This document shows positions 18,893 to 28,321 of a stretch of DNA of 64,000 bases, one piece after another. The notes below the pieces were generated by a model. It searched no databases, was not told the origin of the DNA, and worked only from the letters and a program-made list of their open reading frames with translations. This stretch comes from Kribbella sandramycini (GTDB lineage Bacteria > Actinomycetota > Actinomycetes > Propionibacteriales > Kribbellaceae): NCBI RefSeq assembly GCF_013131805.1, contig NZ_JABJRC010000001.1:1550001-1614000 (forward strand). Reading direction: 5' to 3'. Each line of letters starts with the position of its first letter. Positions within the stretch are counted from its first letter, which is position 1. The position numbers and the translations under genes are program-made.

Positions 18893-20278
18893 TCACAGCA
18901 CCCCACCCGCCACGACTTTGCCGGGATTCAGCAGATTTCCCGGGTCCAGCGCGGCCTTGATCGCGCGGTGCACGTCGACCGCGACCGGCCCGATCTCCGC
19001 CTCCAGCCAGCTCCGCTTCAGGACGCCGACGCCGTGCTCACCGGTGATCGTGCCGCCCAGCTCGAGCCCGATCTCCATGATCCGGTCGAAGGCGAGCTGG
19101 GCCCGTTCGGCCTGGCCCGGATCGGCCGGGTCGAAGACCACGGTCGGGTGCATGTTGCCGTCACCGGCATGGCCGAGGACGCCGACCGTGATGTCCAGCT
19201 CCCGGGCCAGCACCTCGATCGCGCCGATGAAGTCGGCCAACCGCGACCGCGGGACGCAGACGTCGTCGATCATCGTGGTGCCGAGCTGCTCCAGCGCGGT
19301 CAGCGCCGCGCGCCGGGCCTCCAGCAGCAGCTCGCCCTCGGCCGGATCCTCGGCCTCGATGCACTCGATCGCGCCGTACTCACGGCAGAGCTTCGCGACC
19401 GCGGCGACATCGGCCGCGCCGGCCTCGCCACCGGCGTCCGACTGGGCGATCAGCATCGCGGCCGCCTCGGTCGGCAGGTCCATCCGCTTGTAGGAGTTGA
19501 CCGCGGTGATCGTCGTCCGGTCCATGATCTCGAGCAGGCTCAGCGAGACGCCGCTGCGGATGATCTCGACGATCGCCTCGCCGGCCGCGACGCCGGAGCC
19601 GAACAGGGCCGCCATCGTCCGCGGGCGGGCCGCCTGCGGGCGCAGCGCCAGCGTCGCCTCGGTGATGATGCCGAGGGTGCCCTCGCTGCCGACGATCAGC
19701 TTGGTCAGGTCGTACCCGGCGACGCCCTTCACCGTCTTCCGGCCGGTGCGCAGGATGCGGCCGTCGGCGAGGACGACCTCCAGGCCGAGTACGTAGTCCG
19801 TCGTGACGCCGTACTTCACACAACACAAACCACCCGAGTTGGTGGAGAGGTTGCCTCCGATCGAGCAGAATTCCCAGCTCGACGGATCCGGCGGGTAGAA
19901 CAGGCCGTGTTCGGCGACGGCGCGCGAGAGGACGGCGTTGTAGACGCCGGGCTGGGTGACGACGTACCGGTCGACGGGCTCGATGGCGAGTACGCGGTCC
20001 ATCTTCTCCAGCGAGATCACGATGCAGCCCTCGAGCGCGTTCGCGGCGCCGGACAGGCCGGACCGCGCGCCCTGCGGCACCACAGGCACACCCGCCGCGG
20101 CCGCCACCCGCATCGCCGCCTGGACCTGCGCGGTCTCACGCGCCAGGACGACGGCAACAGGCACCCCGGCCGGGCAGAACATCGCCCGGTCGTAGCGGTA
20201 ACTCTCCATCCGGTCCGGGTCCGTCACCAGCGCCTCCGCCGGCAACACCCGCCGCAGTTCTTCGACGACCGCACTCAT
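18893..20278 (-). CDS. FAD-binding oxidase, GlcD/D-lactate dehydrogenase family
   Basis: A 461-residue flavoenzyme of the PCMH (VAO) superfamily that oxidises a 2-hydroxy acid such as glycolate or D-lactate. The FAD domain (about 35-215) includes VPVVPQGARSGLSGAAN and SIGGNLSTNSGGLCCVKYGV. The C-terminal cap (about 215-461) ends with VGVLGHAGDGNMHPTVVFDP (metal/substrate His residues), GGTITGEHGVGVLK and AIKAALDPGNLLNPGKV, all family signatures. No iron-sulfur domain is fused and no glcE/glcF neighbours are present, so it may act alone. ATG 20278 was chosen; it sits next to a short region with no other gene. Confidence 0.9.
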   Translation of the reverse strand: MSAVVEELRRVLPAEALVTDPDRMESYRYDRAMFCPAGVPVAVVLARETAQVQAAMRVAAAAGVPVVPQGARSGLSGAANALEGCIVISLEKMDRVLAIEPVDRYVVTQPGVYNAVLSRAVAEHGLFYPPDPSSWEFCSIGGNLSTNSGGLCCVKYGVTTDYVLGLEVVLADGRILRTGRKTVKGVAGYDLTKLIVGSEGTLGIITEATLALRPQAARPRTMAALFGSGVAAGEAIVEIIRSGVSLSLLEIMDRTTITAVNSYKRMDLPTEAAAMLIAQSDAGGEAGAADVAAVAKLCREYGAIECIEAEDPAEGELLLEARRAALTALEQLGTTMIDDVCVPRSRLADFIGAIEVLARELDITVGVLGHAGDGNMHPTVVFDPADPGQAERAQLAFDRIMEIGLELGGTITGEHGVGVLKRSWLEAEIGPVAVDVHRAIKAALDPGNLLNPGKVVAGGVL

Positions 20279-20330
20279 ACTCGTGAGCCTAATGTCGGAG
20301 GGGTTGCGACGGGTGTCCGGAACGGCGCGC

Positions 20331-20804
20331 TCAGCGGGCGCGGGAGGTCGCGTTCTCCGAGATCTCCTCGTAGCCACCGCCGTAGTTGTGGTACTCCCGG
20401 CCGATCGCGTGGAAGGTGATCCCGTTGCTGGTGGCGCGGATCTTCGGCGTCCGGCAGGTGCTCTGCCCCTGGATCACCGCGCCGTTGCCGCCGCTGCTGT
20501 CACAGCTCAGCACGCGGCCGTCGTTCGACCCGCCGTGCTGGACCAGGAAGGCGTTCGCCTTCGCGTTGGCCGGCAGCTTGTTACTCATTCTGATCTCGGC
20601 CCAGTAGTTCGAGCAGTTGTCGCGCATGACGCGGACAGTGCCCCAACTGGGCGGTCGGTTGTCGCGCAACATCGCCGCCGACGCGACGGATCTCGCACCT
20701 GAACAGGCGGCGGTCTCGGCCGCCTGGGCCGGTGCCGCGGCGAGGGCGATCGCGCCCACCCCGGCCAGGCCCGCGGTGCTGAGCAGAATGCCCAGTGTCT
20801 TCAT
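20331..20804 (-). CDS. Small secreted protein of unknown function
   Basis: A 157-residue exported protein. A signal peptide (MKTLGILLSTAGLAGVGAIA, cleavage after AQA near residue 27) precedes a mature domain with four cysteines (about 34, 63, 101, 116) that probably form disulfides. Segments WGTVRVMRDNCSNYWAEIRM and HAIGREYHNYGGGY are rich in aromatic residues and glycine, as in many actinobacterial DUF2690-like or spore-surface proteins. I cannot name the family. It lies between hpd and the FAD oxidase, on the same strand, with its own spacer. Confidence 0.68.
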   Translation of the reverse strand: MKTLGILLSTAGLAGVGAIALAAAPAQAAETAACSGARSVASAAMLRDNRPPSWGTVRVMRDNCSNYWAEIRMSNKLPANAKANAFLVQHGGSNDGRVLSCDSSGGNGAVIQGQSTCRTPKIRATSNGITFHAIGREYHNYGGGYEEISENATSRAR

Positions 20805-20893
20805 GACGAAACCCTTCCTGAGCACGCGCCCCGACGCGCGCTCAGGGGGGACACTACGCCAACAACCGTTGCCTTAACAGTCATTCCGGTAAT

Positions 20894-20916
20894 CGGACGG
20901 CGACACGCCGTGTCCG
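20894..20916 (-). terminator. Weak terminator-like hairpin after hpd
   Basis: CGGAC+GGCG (20894-20902) pairs with CGCC (20906-20909) and GTCCG (20912-20916) with a 2-base bulge and an ACA loop, 19 bases past the hpd stop. There is no U-tract. Confidence 0.35.
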
Positions 20917-20934
20917 GTTGCCGCGGGCAAGTGC

Positions 20935-22212
<1,278 letters not shown>

Positions 22213-22258
22213 TTACTGCTCAACCTGTCTAGTATTGGCGGCACTCTGCTGGACTATT

Positions 22259-22273
22259 TGGTCAGTCTGACCA
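22259..22273. promoter_or_regulatory. Palindromic operator between hpd and lrp-type regulator
   Basis: TGGTCAGTCTGACCA is a 15-base palindrome around a central T (7-base arms). It sits 14 bases before the regulator ATG and 121 bases before the hpd start. Lrp/AsnC proteins usually bind such dyads and autoregulate. The 150-base spacer is otherwise AT-richer than its surroundings. Confidence 0.6.
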
Positions 22274-22287
22274 TCACCGGAGGCGAG

Positions 22288-22758
22288 ATGTCCGTCGATC
22301 CCCTGGACGCCCGGATCCTGGAGCTGTTCGCCGCCGAGCCGCGGGTCGGTGTCCTGGAGGCCTCCCGGCGGCTCGGCGTCGCCCGCGGGACCGTCCAGGC
22401 CCGGCTGGACCGGTTGCAGCGCGACGGCGTCGTCCGCGGCTGGGGCCCCGATATCGACACCACCGCGATCGGCTACCCGGTGACGGCCTTCGCGACCCTG
22501 CAGATCGAGCAGGGCTCGGGCCACACCACGGTCGCCGCCGCGCTGGCCCGGATCCCCGAAGTCCTCGAGGTGCACACCATCACCGGCGCCGAGGATCTCT
22601 GGTGCCGGATCGTGGCCCGCTCGAACGCCGACCTGCAGCGCGTGATCGACCAGGTCGTCATCGTCCGCGGCATCCAGCGCGCGTCAACCGTCATCGCGCT
22701 GGCCGAGCAGATCCCGCATCGCGTGCTGCCCCTGGTCGAGGCCGCGACCAAGAACTAG
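22288..22758 (+). CDS. Lrp/AsnC-family transcriptional regulator
   Basis: A 156-residue regulator. The N-terminal helix-turn-helix (about 5-60: LDARILELFAAEPRVGVLEA, VARGTVQARLDRLQRDGVV) is followed by an RAM effector domain (about 70-150: YPVTAFATLQIEQGSG, VLEVHTITGAEDLWCRIVA). It very probably senses an aromatic amino acid or its keto acid and controls the divergent hpd, as related regulators do next to hpd elsewhere. GGAGGCGAG precedes the ATG, and a 15-base palindrome overlaps its leader. The stop is nested with the IclR gene in CTAG (22755-22758). Confidence 0.92.
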   Translation: MSVDPLDARILELFAAEPRVGVLEASRRLGVARGTVQARLDRLQRDGVVRGWGPDIDTTAIGYPVTAFATLQIEQGSGHTTVAAALARIPEVLEVHTITGAEDLWCRIVARSNADLQRVIDQVVIVRGIQRASTVIALAEQIPHRVLPLVEAATKN

Positions 22759-23399
22759 GCGAGGCGTTTGGCGACTTCCACCGCGGCGCGGGCCACGCGG
22801 GGGCCGACGAAGTCGCGGTCGAGTTTGCCGAGGACGACGACGCCGATCGAGGCCTCGACGCCCGGGACGCCGAGCACCGGCGAGGAGACGCCCTGGGCGC
22901 CGGCCTGGAGCTCGCCGGAGGTGACCACGAACGGGCGGCCGGCGGGGTCGGGTTTGCGGCGCCCGGCCAGGATCGCCTTCCCGGCGGCGCCCTGGTCGAG
23001 AGCGTGCCGCGAGCCCATCCGGTACGAGACGTGGAAGTCCGTCCAGCTGGGCTCGATGACGGCGATCGCCAGCGCTTCGTCACCGTCGGCGACGGTCAGA
23101 TGCGCCGTCGCGCCGGTGTCTTCGGCCAGTGAGCGCAGCACCGGTAGCGCTGCGTCACGCAGCGTCGGCTGGACGCGCCGGCTGTAGTGCAGGACGGCTA
23201 GGCCGAGGCGCGCCCGGCCCTCACTGTCCCGACGGACCAAGCGGTGCAGCTCCAGCGTGTTGACGAGCCGGTAGACGACCGTCCGGCTGACGTTCAGGGC
23301 GGCGGCCAGCTCGGTGATCGAGAGTCCGTCCGGCGCGTCCGCGAGCAGCTCGAGGACTGTCAGCCCCCGGTCGAGCGTCTGTGAGGTCTCAGCGGGCAC
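22755..23399 (-). CDS. IclR-family transcriptional regulator (compact)
   Basis: A 214-residue regulator. The winged HTH is at about 6-65 (TLDRGLTVLELLADAPDGLS, ELAAALNVSRTVVYRLVNTL) and an IclR effector domain covers about 80-210 (GATAHLTVADGDEALAIAV, RHALDQGAAGKAILAG, VLGVPGVEASIGVV). The usual segment of about 30 residues between GKAxLA and the SGExxxG motif is nearly absent (only RRKPDPAGRPFVVT remains). The protein is therefore shorter than typical IclR proteins (about 250). Start is GTG 23399. Its position suggests control of aromatic catabolism, but no direct target is evident. Confidence 0.88.
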   Translation of the reverse strand: MPAETSQTLDRGLTVLELLADAPDGLSITELAAALNVSRTVVYRLVNTLELHRLVRRDSEGRARLGLAVLHYSRRVQPTLRDAALPVLRSLAEDTGATAHLTVADGDEALAIAVIEPSWTDFHVSYRMGSRHALDQGAAGKAILAGRRKPDPAGRPFVVTSGELQAGAQGVSSPVLGVPGVEASIGVVVLGKLDRDFVGPRVARAAVEVAKRLA

Positions 23400-23484
23400 T
23401 CCCGAAGCGTATCCGGTAATCGGTGAGGACCGGAGGGGTAACGCGCTTTCACCGTGCGAGCCGTCGGCCCCGTATCTTGCTGCC

Positions 23485-24207
23485 GTGCGAAATTACTGGG
23501 CGCTCCTCCCCGCCATCGCCGTCATCGTGGGGCTGTTGCTGCTCTACGCCGTCCCGACGCTGATCAACCCGCAGTGGACGAAGACGGTGCTGAACCTGTT
23601 CCGGCAGTTCCCGGAGGACGACGAGTCCCGGGAGCTCGGGCCGCAGCAGCTGCGCTCGCGGCGGATGCTCGCAGGGCTGCTGGTCGTCGGCGCGCTGGCC
23701 CTGGTCGGGTTCAACGTCGCGCTCAACCGGGAGGCGAACGGCTGCTACACCGCGGCCCGCGCGTTCGGCGCGATCCACGGCAAGGCCGCCAAGGACCCGT
23801 GTATCACGATGCTCTACGGCACCTTCATCGGTGACGGCACCGGGCCGGCGTTCGAGAAGAACCCGCAGCCGGTCCCGGCGTACCAGCTGGTGCAGAAGAA
23901 GCACCCGTCGTACCTGCGCTGGATGCAGAACGGGCCGAAGTACGACGACAAGAACCTGCTGATCGGGACGTCGCTGGAGTGCGCGATGGACCTGCGGGTG
24001 ACCGAGGCCGACGACAAGATCACCGTCCTGATCGACGCCGACACGCCGTGCCCACCGTCCGACAACGTCTCGCTGACCGCGGTCCAGCTGGAGCGGCCGG
24101 TCGGTGACCGCAAACTCGTCACCGTCGGCGACAAGGAGATGCAGCGGATCGACCCGGACGCCGCCTCCTGGCCGAAGGTCCTCGGCAAGCTGGTGACCGG
24201 CGGCTAA
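23485..24207 (+). CDS. Membrane-anchored protein of unknown function
   Basis: A 240-residue protein starting at GTG 23485. Two membrane helices (about 5-22 and 55-72) flank a short charged loop (FPEDDESRELGPQQLRSRR). The 165-residue remainder is extracytoplasmic or cytoplasmic and soluble, with three cysteines (ANGCYTAARAFG, DPCITMLYG, DTPCPPSDN). No known domain is recognised. Its TAA is nested with the convergent MFS gene in CTAA. Confidence 0.68.
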   Translation: MRNYWALLPAIAVIVGLLLLYAVPTLINPQWTKTVLNLFRQFPEDDESRELGPQQLRSRRMLAGLLVVGALALVGFNVALNREANGCYTAARAFGAIHGKAAKDPCITMLYGTFIGDGTGPAFEKNPQPVPAYQLVQKKHPSYLRWMQNGPKYDDKNLLIGTSLECAMDLRVTEADDKITVLIDADTPCPPSDNVSLTAVQLERPVGDRKLVTVGDKEMQRIDPDAASWPKVLGKLVTGG

Positions 24208-25436
24208 CTCAGCGCCCGGACGTCGGAGTCGTAGGCCCGGAACGGCCGGTTGCGGGCCAGCAGGATGAGCAGGCCGATGATGCAGACGCCCGCACCGGCC
24301 AGCAGGGCGAACGTCGGGGTCGTGAGTGACGCCGTCGTACCGGCGACGAAGTCACCGAGGCGCGGGCCGCCGGCGACGACCACGATGAAGACCCCCTGGA
24401 GCCGCCCGCGCATCGCGTCCGGCGCCGCCGACTGCAGCACGGTGTTCCGGTACGCCGAGCTGACCATGTCGGCCGCGCCCGACAACGCGAGGAGCGCCAC
24501 GCCCAGCCAGATCGTGCGCGCCAGGCCGAACAGGCCGACCGCGGCGGCGTACACGGTGATTGCGACGAAGATCGCGATCCCTTGCCGGCGGACGCGCGTC
24601 ACCCAGCCGGAGAACAGGACGCCGAGCAGCGCCCCGATCGCCGGCGCGGCCTGCAGCAGACCGACCGTCTTCACACCGCCCGCGAAGAACGCGCCCGCCA
24701 CCGCCGGGAACAGCGCCCGCGGCTGCGCGAACACCATCGCCAGGATGTCGGCCACGAACGTCGCCAGCAGCGCCGGCGCGGCCCGCAGGAACGTGAACCC
24801 CTCCAGCACCGAGCGGATCCCGGCCCGCCGGACCAATCCGGTCGGCGGCACCGACGGCAGCCGGAACAGCGCGTAGAGCGCCGCGGTGAAGGTCAGGACG
24901 TCGACCAGGTATGCCGCCGCGAACCCGTGCCAGGCGATCACCGCCGCCCCGAGCAACGGGCCGGCGGTGAAGCCGAGGTTGAACGCCGCCGTACTCAAGG
25001 TGTTCGCCGCCGGCAGCAGCTCAGGCCGGATCAGCCGCGGGATGATCGCCGACCGGGCCGGGTTGTTCACCGCGAAACAGGCCGACTGGCAGGCGACCAC
25101 GGCGTACAGCACCCAGGTCTGGTTCCAGCCGAGCTGGGACTGCAGGACCAGGACCATCGAGAGCAGCCACAGCCCCGCCGACGAGTACAGCGCGAGCAGC
25201 CGCCGGTCGATCGCGTCGGCCATCGCGCCGCCGTAGAGGCCGAAGACGACCAGCGGCACCAGCGAACAGAGCCCGACCAGACCGACCGCGAACGTCGAAT
25301 GCGTCAGCGCGTACACCTGGATCGACACCGTCACCGCGGTCATCTGCTGACCGAGCTGCGACACCGTCGAGCCGATCCACAACCGGCGGAAGTCGGCGGA
25401 CTCCCGCAACGGTCGGATGTCGGTGAGGAGCGGCAC
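24204..25436 (-). CDS. MFS transporter (MFS_3/EntS-like)
   Basis: A 410-residue major facilitator with 12 predicted membrane helices. MFS signature A appears in the loop after helix 2 (GLYGGAMADAIDRRLLAL), and a matching region occurs after helix 8 (FSGWVTRVRRQG). The N-terminal RPLRESADFRRLWIGSTVSQLGQQM is characteristic of the EntS/macrolide-efflux MFS_3 group, so export of a siderophore or drug-like compound is most likely. The start is GTG 25436, 6 bases after the PhyH-type gene, so the two are probably cotranscribed. Confidence 0.88.
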   Translation of the reverse strand: MPLLTDIRPLRESADFRRLWIGSTVSQLGQQMTAVTVSIQVYALTHSTFAVGLVGLCSLVPLVVFGLYGGAMADAIDRRLLALYSSAGLWLLSMVLVLQSQLGWNQTWVLYAVVACQSACFAVNNPARSAIIPRLIRPELLPAANTLSTAAFNLGFTAGPLLGAAVIAWHGFAAAYLVDVLTFTAALYALFRLPSVPPTGLVRRAGIRSVLEGFTFLRAAPALLATFVADILAMVFAQPRALFPAVAGAFFAGGVKTVGLLQAAPAIGALLGVLFSGWVTRVRRQGIAIFVAITVYAAAVGLFGLARTIWLGVALLALSGAADMVSSAYRNTVLQSAAPDAMRGRLQGVFIVVVAGGPRLGDFVAGTTASLTTPTFALLAGAGVCIIGLLILLARNRPFRAYDSDVRALS

Positions 25437-25442
25437 GAATCC

Positions 25443-26219
25443 TCACCTTATGTCATGTCCAACCGCGGGGAAGTGCGGGTGGTTCAACGTTGCACCGGGC
25501 TCCAGACCGAGCCCGTCGGTGACCACGTGGCCGCCGCCGGTGTACGTCGTCGCGGCGTCGATGTAGATCGTGACGTGCGCGATCCGCGGATCGTCGGTCA
25601 CATTCGGCGTCGCGGAGTGGGCCAGGTGGGCGTTGTGGAAGGTGCAGTCGCCGGCCTGGAGCGGGATCGTCAGCCGCTCCTCCCAGCGCAGGTCAGGGGC
25701 GACCCGGAAGAGGTCGTCCCGGTCGGCGAGGTCCTGGGCGCGCAGTCCCTGATGCCGGTGCGAGCCCGGGATGAACGTCATACAGCCCTTCTCGACCGGT
25801 ACGTCGACCAGCGCGACCCAGGCCGACAGCGAGTGCCGCGAGCTGCTGTGCGGCCAATACGGCGCATCCTGGTGGAACTCGGTCGCCGCGCCGTTGTTCG
25901 CTGGTTTGATCAGGAGCTGGTCGTGCCAGACCCGCAGCGGGACTCCGGCCAGCGCGGTCGCGACCCGCGCGAGGTTGGGGTGCAGGGTCAGCTCGCGGAG
26001 GACGTCGTGATCGCGCCAGACGTTGACGTACTGGTTGAAGATCGCCGAGCCGCCGGCGTAGTCGGTCGCGATCCCGCTCGCCTCGCTCGCGGCGTCCCGG
26101 AACCGGGCGGCCTCCGCGGTGGTGAGCACGTTCCGGACCCGGACGACGCCGTCGCGGCGGTAGGCCGAAATGGCCGCTTCGTCGACGGTCGCGGCGGGCG
26201 TAGGGTCGGTGGTGGTCAT
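25443..26219 (-). CDS. Phytanoyl-CoA dioxygenase (PhyH) family oxygenase
   Basis: A 258-residue Fe(II)/2-oxoglutarate-type oxygenase on a cupin fold. The HxD metal motif is in TEFHQDAPYWPH, the distal His in CTFHNAHLAHSATPN, and conserved PhyH segments are IPGSHRHQGLRAQDL and VDVPVEKGCMTFIPGS. The natural substrate is unknown; family members hydroxylate lipids, amino acids, ectoine and secondary metabolites. It is divergent from an AraC regulator and followed by the MFS exporter, suggesting an inducible small-molecule module. Confidence 0.85.
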   Translation of the reverse strand: MTTTDPTPAATVDEAAISAYRRDGVVRVRNVLTTAEAARFRDAASEASGIATDYAGGSAIFNQYVNVWRDHDVLRELTLHPNLARVATALAGVPLRVWHDQLLIKPANNGAATEFHQDAPYWPHSSSRHSLSAWVALVDVPVEKGCMTFIPGSHRHQGLRAQDLADRDDLFRVAPDLRWEERLTIPLQAGDCTFHNAHLAHSATPNVTDDPRIAHVTIYIDAATTYTGGGHVVTDGLGLEPGATLNHPHFPAVGHDIR

Positions 26220-26316
26220 CGGGCCACTCCTCGAAATCCGTTGGCAGCAGGCAGTTCCACCTTTGTCGCCGGGGCTCGACGGCGGCCAGACGATCCTTGA
26301 CCGGTGGTTGACTGAA

Positions 26317-26946
26317 ATGCACAAGATCCTGACCAGCGAGGTCTTCCCCGACGCCCGGCTGCCGGTCGCCGAGGAGCTGATCGAGCTGTCCGCGGACGTC
26401 GCTCCGCACAGCCATGCGTTCTTCGAGATCGCGATCGTGGTCGCGGGCGCCGGCGTCCACGTCTCGGCGGACGGAGCACGCCCGCTGGAGGTCGGGGAGG
26501 TCGTCGTCCTGCGGCCCGGTCAGTGGCACGGGTACTCGGAATGCTCCGGGCTCGTCGTCCGCAATGCCTATCTCGGGGCGGATGTGTTCGGGCTGCTGTC
26601 AGGCGCGACGTCGCGGACGGCGCAGCATCCCGCCGTCCAGCATGCGATGCGGTTGCTGGAGGCGGATCTCACCGCGGGCTGGACGCTCGGCCGGCTCGCG
26701 GCCGCGGTCAACCTCGCCCCCGGCTCGCTGGTCCGGCTCTTCGGGCGGACGGCCGGCGTCCCTCCGATGGCCTTCCTGAACCGGCTCCGGGCCGAGCGCG
26801 CAGCCGGTCTGCTGATCGAGACCGAGCTGCCGATCGGCTCGATCGGCGCGCTCGTCGGCTGGCCCGATCCGAGTCACGCGACCCGGCGCTTCCGGGCCCA
26901 TTTCGGTCTGAGTCCAACCCGCTACCGAGAGGCATTTCGGCCGTAA
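26317..26946 (+). CDS. AraC-family transcriptional regulator
   Basis: A 209-residue regulator. The N-terminal cupin sensor (about 1-95) has VAPHSHAFFEIAIVVAGAG and EVVVLRPGQWHGYSE, with His residues placed to bind a ligand or metal. The C-terminal double HTH (about 110-205) includes WTLGRLAAAVNLAPGSLVRLF and IGALVGWPDPSHATRRFRAHF, ending FGLSPTRYREAFRP. The start is ATG 26317 (MHKIL). It is divergent from the PhyH-type oxygenase with a 97-base spacer, the usual arrangement of an AraC activator with its target. Confidence 0.9.
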   Translation: MHKILTSEVFPDARLPVAEELIELSADVAPHSHAFFEIAIVVAGAGVHVSADGARPLEVGEVVVLRPGQWHGYSECSGLVVRNAYLGADVFGLLSGATSRTAQHPAVQHAMRLLEADLTAGWTLGRLAAAVNLAPGSLVRLFGRTAGVPPMAFLNRLRAERAAGLLIETELPIGSIGALVGWPDPSHATRRFRAHFGLSPTRYREAFRP

Positions 26947-26952
26947 GCAAAG

Positions 26953-27507
26953 ATGTGCCTTGTGACTTCTGTGCGCACGCCTGACCCGAACCCTGGCTGG
27001 CTGTCCGACCTGGCTCTGCAGGAGACCCGTTCGCGGGTCCCGATCCTGTACGTCGAGGCCGTTCCGGCCCGCGTCGACGAGCGCGGGCACATCGAGCACG
27101 TGGGTGTCCTGCTGCGGGGCTCGGCCCAGACCAACCAGATCGTCCGGACGCTGGTCTCCGGGCGCGTCTTCCACGGCGAGTCGATCCGCGACGCGCTCCA
27201 GCGCAACATCGAGAAGGACCTCGGCCCGGCCGCGTTCCCGCGGCTCCCGGTCAGCCCGGTCCCGTTCACGGTCGCGGAGTACTTCCCGCTCCCGGGTCTG
27301 ACGCCGATGCACGACCCGCGCCAGCACGCCGTCGCGCTGGTGTACGTCGTCCCGGTCACCGGCGAGTGCAACCCGCGCCAGGACGCGCTGGAGCTCACCT
27401 GGCTGACCCCGGAGGAGGCGCTCTCGCCGTCCCTCCTGGGCGACCTCGAAGGCGGCCGCGGCCAGCTCCTCAAGCAGGCGCTCGCCTGGTCCGGGGTCCT
27501 GTTCTAA
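26953..27507 (+). CDS. NUDIX hydrolase family protein (DUF4916-like)
   Basis: A 184-residue cytoplasmic protein. The core (VPILYVEAVPARVDERGHIE, GVLLRGS, QHAVALVYVVPVTGEC, LELTWLTPEEAL) follows the NUDIX strand order. The canonical GX5EX7REUXEEXGU box is strongly altered: the region HGESIRDALQRNIEKDLGP keeps 'ESI..A..R.I..DLG' only. This matches the actinobacterial DUF4916 variant, whose activity is not established. An in-frame GTG at 26965 is an alternative start. It follows the AraC gene by 6 bases but need not share its function. Confidence 0.78.
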   Translation: MCLVTSVRTPDPNPGWLSDLALQETRSRVPILYVEAVPARVDERGHIEHVGVLLRGSAQTNQIVRTLVSGRVFHGESIRDALQRNIEKDLGPAAFPRLPVSPVPFTVAEYFPLPGLTPMHDPRQHAVALVYVVPVTGECNPRQDALELTWLTPEEALSPSLLGDLEGGRGQLLKQALAWSGVLF

Positions 27508-27512
27508 CTCCG

Positions 27513-28220
27513 CTACCAGGGGAGTCGGCCGGCTTCGGCGTACACCTCACCGGTTGGCCCGTCCGCAGCGAGCGTGGCCAACCGGACGGCTACGGCTGCG
27601 CCCTGAGCCGCCGTGCGACCGGCGTCCCAGCCGCCCATGTCGGTGGCGCAGTTGCCGGGGTCGGCGGCGTTGACCAGGATGCCGCTGCCGCGGAGCTCGT
27701 TGGCGAGCATCACGGTGACCATGTTCACCGCCGCCTTGGTCGAGTTGTAGCCGAGTGTCCGGACCGTCGACATCCGGGACGCCGGGTCGCCGACGCTCGT
27801 GAACGACGCCAGCTCGGTCGACATGTTCACCACCCGGGCCTGCGGCGCCTTCCGCAGCAGCGGCAGCATCGCTTGGGTCACCCCGACCAGCCCGACCACA
27901 TTGGTCTCGAACCCGTCCCGTAGGACGCCAGGGGCAATGTCCACGACCCCTGCGTCGCCCGCCGGGATGATCGCCGCGTTGTTCACCAGCACGTCCAGCC
28001 GCCCGTACTCCGCCGCGATCGCGGCTGCCGCCTGCTCGACGGACTCCGGATCGGTCACCGCCAGCTGGATCGCCGTCGCACCGACCTCCTTCGCGGCCGC
28101 CTCGCCCCGCGCGAGATCCCGCGACCCGAGCAGCACCTCGTACCCGGCGCCCACCAGCTGCCGAGCGATCTCCTTGCCAATGCCCTTGTTGGCGCCCGTC
28201 ACCAGCGCAATCTTCGTCAT
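27513..28220 (-). CDS. Short-chain dehydrogenase/reductase
   Basis: A 235-residue classical SDR. The NAD(P) motif is TGANKGIG (8-15), NNAAI marks the central strand (about 83-87), and the active site has LGYNSTKAAVNMV, i.e. YxxxK, with a preceding Ser/Thr region. SRDLARG after strand 2 suggests NADPH preference. Such SDRs are typically divergent from MmyB-like XRE regulators in actinomycetes, exactly as here. The substrate is unknown. Confidence 0.93.
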   Translation of the reverse strand: MTKIALVTGANKGIGKEIARQLVGAGYEVLLGSRDLARGEAAAKEVGATAIQLAVTDPESVEQAAAAIAAEYGRLDVLVNNAAIIPAGDAGVVDIAPGVLRDGFETNVVGLVGVTQAMLPLLRKAPQARVVNMSTELASFTSVGDPASRMSTVRTLGYNSTKAAVNMVTVMLANELRGSGILVNAADPGNCATDMGGWDAGRTAAQGAAVAVRLATLAADGPTGEVYAEAGRLPW

Positions 28221-28271
28221 GCCGTCCAGGTTGTCGGCCCGCAGACGGCCGTGGCAGAGCGAGCCGACCCT

Positions 28272-28286
28272 GGGACCGGCAGTCCC
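28272..28286. promoter_or_regulatory. Inverted repeat in the SDR/XRE divergent promoter
   Basis: GGGAC-CGGCA-GTCCC is flanked by a direct repeat CCCTGG (28268-28273, 28284-28289) in the 101-base divergent spacer. It is a plausible site for the MmyB-like regulator at 28322. Confidence 0.45.
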
Positions 28287-28321
28287 TGGTTACCGCTCCC
28301 CCGCACTGCAACCATGGAACG

